A stretch of DNA of 23,992 nucleotides, taken from a virus. The stretch's first letter is position 1. Every line of letters begins with the position of its first letter. The position numbers were made by a program, and so were the translations under genes. Positions 22,655 through 23,992 of this stretch are shown here, one piece after another. The stretch spans positions 1 through 23,992 of the IMG/VR virus record IMGVR_UViG_3300025128_000332. One strand, written 5' to 3'. The notes below the pieces were generated by a model. That model had not been told where the DNA came from. It worked only from the letters and a program-made list of their open reading frames with translations, and made no database searches.

Positions 22655-23394
22655 TATCCCTCTGCTCCATATAAATCAGAAAAAGATATAGCACCAGAAG
22701 AAGGAACACCAGAGTTTACAGTTATGGTTTTGTCTTCTTGACTAGAACTACTTGTGCTAATATTAAAACCAAAAACTATTTTTTCACTTGAATTAGCCAT
22801 AGTTATTGTTACTGTTTGATCTGCTGATACACCTATGGTTGCTTTTAAAGCATACGAATTACTTACAGATGTAGCTGATATATTTCCAGAGTCTGCACCA
22901 GATACTGTAATAGTGCCGAAATTATCTAAATCATAACCCCACACATAATAAGTTCCTGCTCTTGCAAATGTTATGTTATGTACAAAACTTTTAGTTTGAC
23001 CTGAAGCACTTGTTCCAAACATAGTCATTATTGTATCAAAAGTAGTGTTTTTAGCTGCTCCGTTCATAATATAACTAGCACCACTGCTTTGTATGCTTGA
23101 ACTAGCTGCTTGATTATTAAATAAATAACCATATTGAAACGGAAAAGGACCGCCAAAGTATCCAGTTGCGACACTTGATGTATTTAAATTGCCTACATTA
23201 TATCTTTGACTATATCCACTATTTCCATAACCTGAGTCAGAAACACTTGATATGGCATTTGTTAACTCTTTAGTGGTAGGAAATTCACTACTTGTATTTA
23301 CTCTATACAAGTCACTCATAGATATAGCACCAGATGTACCAATCTCTGAGCGTATTTCGCTCATACTTATTGCACCACTACTCTGAAGAGCCAC
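22654..23394 (-). CDS. Tail fibre-like protein with GAIS-type repeats
   Basis: This 246-aa protein has a short motif, G-A-I-S-(M/F)-S-(D/E), three times: two near the N terminus (about residues 8-28, separated by R-S-E-I-G-T-S) and one at the C terminus ending D-L-Y-G-A-E-G. The same S-G-x-I-S-x-S-D motif is familiar from phage tail fibre and appendage proteins. The body is Ser/Gly/Thr-rich and beta-like, with a Y-Y-V-W-G-Y-D segment near 150. It follows the S74-type fibre gene with a 17-nt overlap, so the two are probably partners or domains of one appendage. Confidence 0.6.
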   Translation of the reverse strand: MALQSSGAISMSEIRSEIGTSGAISMSDLYRVNTSSEFPTTKELTNAISSVSDSGYGNSGYSQRYNVGNLNTSSVATGYFGGPFPFQYGYLFNNQAASSSIQSSGASYIMNGAAKNTTFDTIMTMFGTSASGQTKSFVHNITFARAGTYYVWGYDLDNFGTITVSGADSGNISATSVSNSYALKATIGVSADQTVTITMANSSEKIVFGFNISTSSSSQEDKTITVNSGVPSSGAISFSDLYGAEG

Positions 23395-23992
23395 AATTAC
23401 ACTCCTGCTTATGGTCGTCTAATTCTTTCTTTAAATCTTTTATTGCTTCAATAAGAACGCCAACTATATTTCCATATGCAACAGACTTATATTCACCATC
23501 TGTTACAACTTCTGGTAAAACTTTTTCTACTTCTTGAGCAATTACACCAATACCTTTTTCAGCTTGTTTTGTATAAGATACCCCACGCATATTCATAACT
23601 TTATATAAAGCGTCATCTATCGTTTCTATATCTGACTTTAATCTCTCATCTGAAAAAGCTGTAATATCACCACTAGCAGTTATCGTACCAGTGTTGGCTA
23701 TGTTTCTAAAACCAGTAATATCTTTGTTACTGTCAACGATTACTGCTTTTGATGCAGCTACAGTTCCTGCTGTTATACCATCAACTAAATTTAATTCAGC
23801 CGCAGTTGAAGTAACTCCATCTAAAATGTTTAATTCAGCTGCTGTGGATGTAACTCCATCTAAAATATTTAACTCAGCCGCTGTGGATGTAACTCCGTCT
23901 AAAATATTTAACTCTGCCGTTGTGACTGTCGCACCATCAAGTATTTCAAGTTCTGCTTCTGTAATAGTAGCACTTCCTATAGTAAAACTTGT
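23378..23992 (-). CDS. Tail fibre C-terminal part with S74 endosialidase-type chaperone, cut by the window edge
   Basis: The frame stays open to the right edge, so only the last 204 residues are seen. The N-terminal visible part has five E-L-x-I-L-D-G-like repeats of 13 residues. A linker follows (A-S-K-A-V-I-V-D-S-N-K-D-I), then the start of a peptidase S74 domain, S-D-E-R-L-K-S-D-I, with G-V-I-A-Q-E-V-E-K-V-L-P-E-V-V further on. The S74 domain is an intramolecular chaperone that helps trimeric fibres fold and then cleaves itself off, usually at the Ser of S-D-E-R-x-K. The last helix ends in a cysteine-rich tail (C-N-C-G). An internal ATG at 23596 could be mistaken for the start, but the reading frame clearly continues upstream. 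Confidence 0.88.
   Translation of the reverse strand, partial: TSFTIGSATITEAELEILDGATVTTAELNILDGVTSTAAELNILDGVTSTAAELNILDGVTSTAAELNLVDGITAGTVAASKAVIVDSNKDITGFRNIANTGTITASGDITAFSDERLKSDIETIDDALYKVMNMRGVSYTKQAEKGIGVIAQEVEKVLPEVVTDGEYKSVAYGNIVGVLIEAIKDLKKELDDHKQECNCGSSE
23777..23953 (-). repeat. Tandem 39-nt repeats in the fibre gene
   Basis: Five in-frame copies of a 39-nt unit code for 13-residue repeats with the core A-E-L-N-I-L-D-G-V-T-S-T-A. The middle copies are nearly identical; the outer ones have diverged (E-L-E-I-L-D-G at one end, E-L-N-L-V-D-G at the other). This is the usual shaft repeat of trimeric fibres with an S74 chaperone. Copy number may vary by recombination, changing shaft length. 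Confidence 0.8.

Noticed and set aside
1-23992. tRNA or rRNA genes
   Set aside because: No cloverleaf, T-arm GGTTCRA motif with CCA-type end, or rRNA-like segment was seen in the gaps between genes.

Overview
The window looks like part of the genome of a tailed double-stranded DNA phage, most likely from an A+T-rich, probably marine, bacterial host. That host guess rests on base composition and on the style of the virion proteins, and is inference. Nearly everything is coded on the minus strand, so the module order reads right to left: tail fibre and virion proteins (about 23992-13472), a T4-type lysozyme (13472-13023), nuclease, recombination and replication genes (12838-1580), then a zinc metalloprotease, a small protein and a second wall hydrolase (1159-70). 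Terminase, portal, capsid and DNA polymerase genes are not seen here and may lie outside the window.

Most neighbouring minus-strand genes overlap by TAATG or ATGA/GTGA junctions, so translation is probably coupled along long operons. The coupling breaks at 1160-1579, 8098-8873, 10193-10295, 12387-12466 and 12839-12859. One small ribbon-helix-helix-type gene (12860-13036) runs on the plus strand at the border between the late and replication modules. A second small gene (20376-20534, minus) is held by start/stop overlaps on both sides.

Replication and recombination genes include a TOPRIM primase/RepA-type helicase, an SF2 helicase, a Sak4-like ATPase, a DUF669-type ssDNA-binding protein, a Cas4/RecB-like nuclease with a four-cysteine cluster, a DUF1064 protein, a DUF3310 protein and an orphan DNA methyltransferase.

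Two non-coding regions stand out. (1) 8126-8859, between an intrinsic terminator and the SF2 helicase, holds an unusual degenerate array. It has about 134 pentamers of form N-N-A-(A/C)-C (plus strand; G-(T/G)-T-N-N on the minus strand), grouped in 13 blocks of 8-13 pentamers separated by the tetramer TGCC or AGCC. I know of no described element with this design. (2) 1160-1579 holds a candidate small RNA gene of about 186 nt. It has its own sigma70-like promoter, a 13-bp perfect closing stem that starts at the predicted +1, nested internal helices and a 3' U-tract. A second set of nested inverted repeats follows in the leader of the metalloprotease gene.
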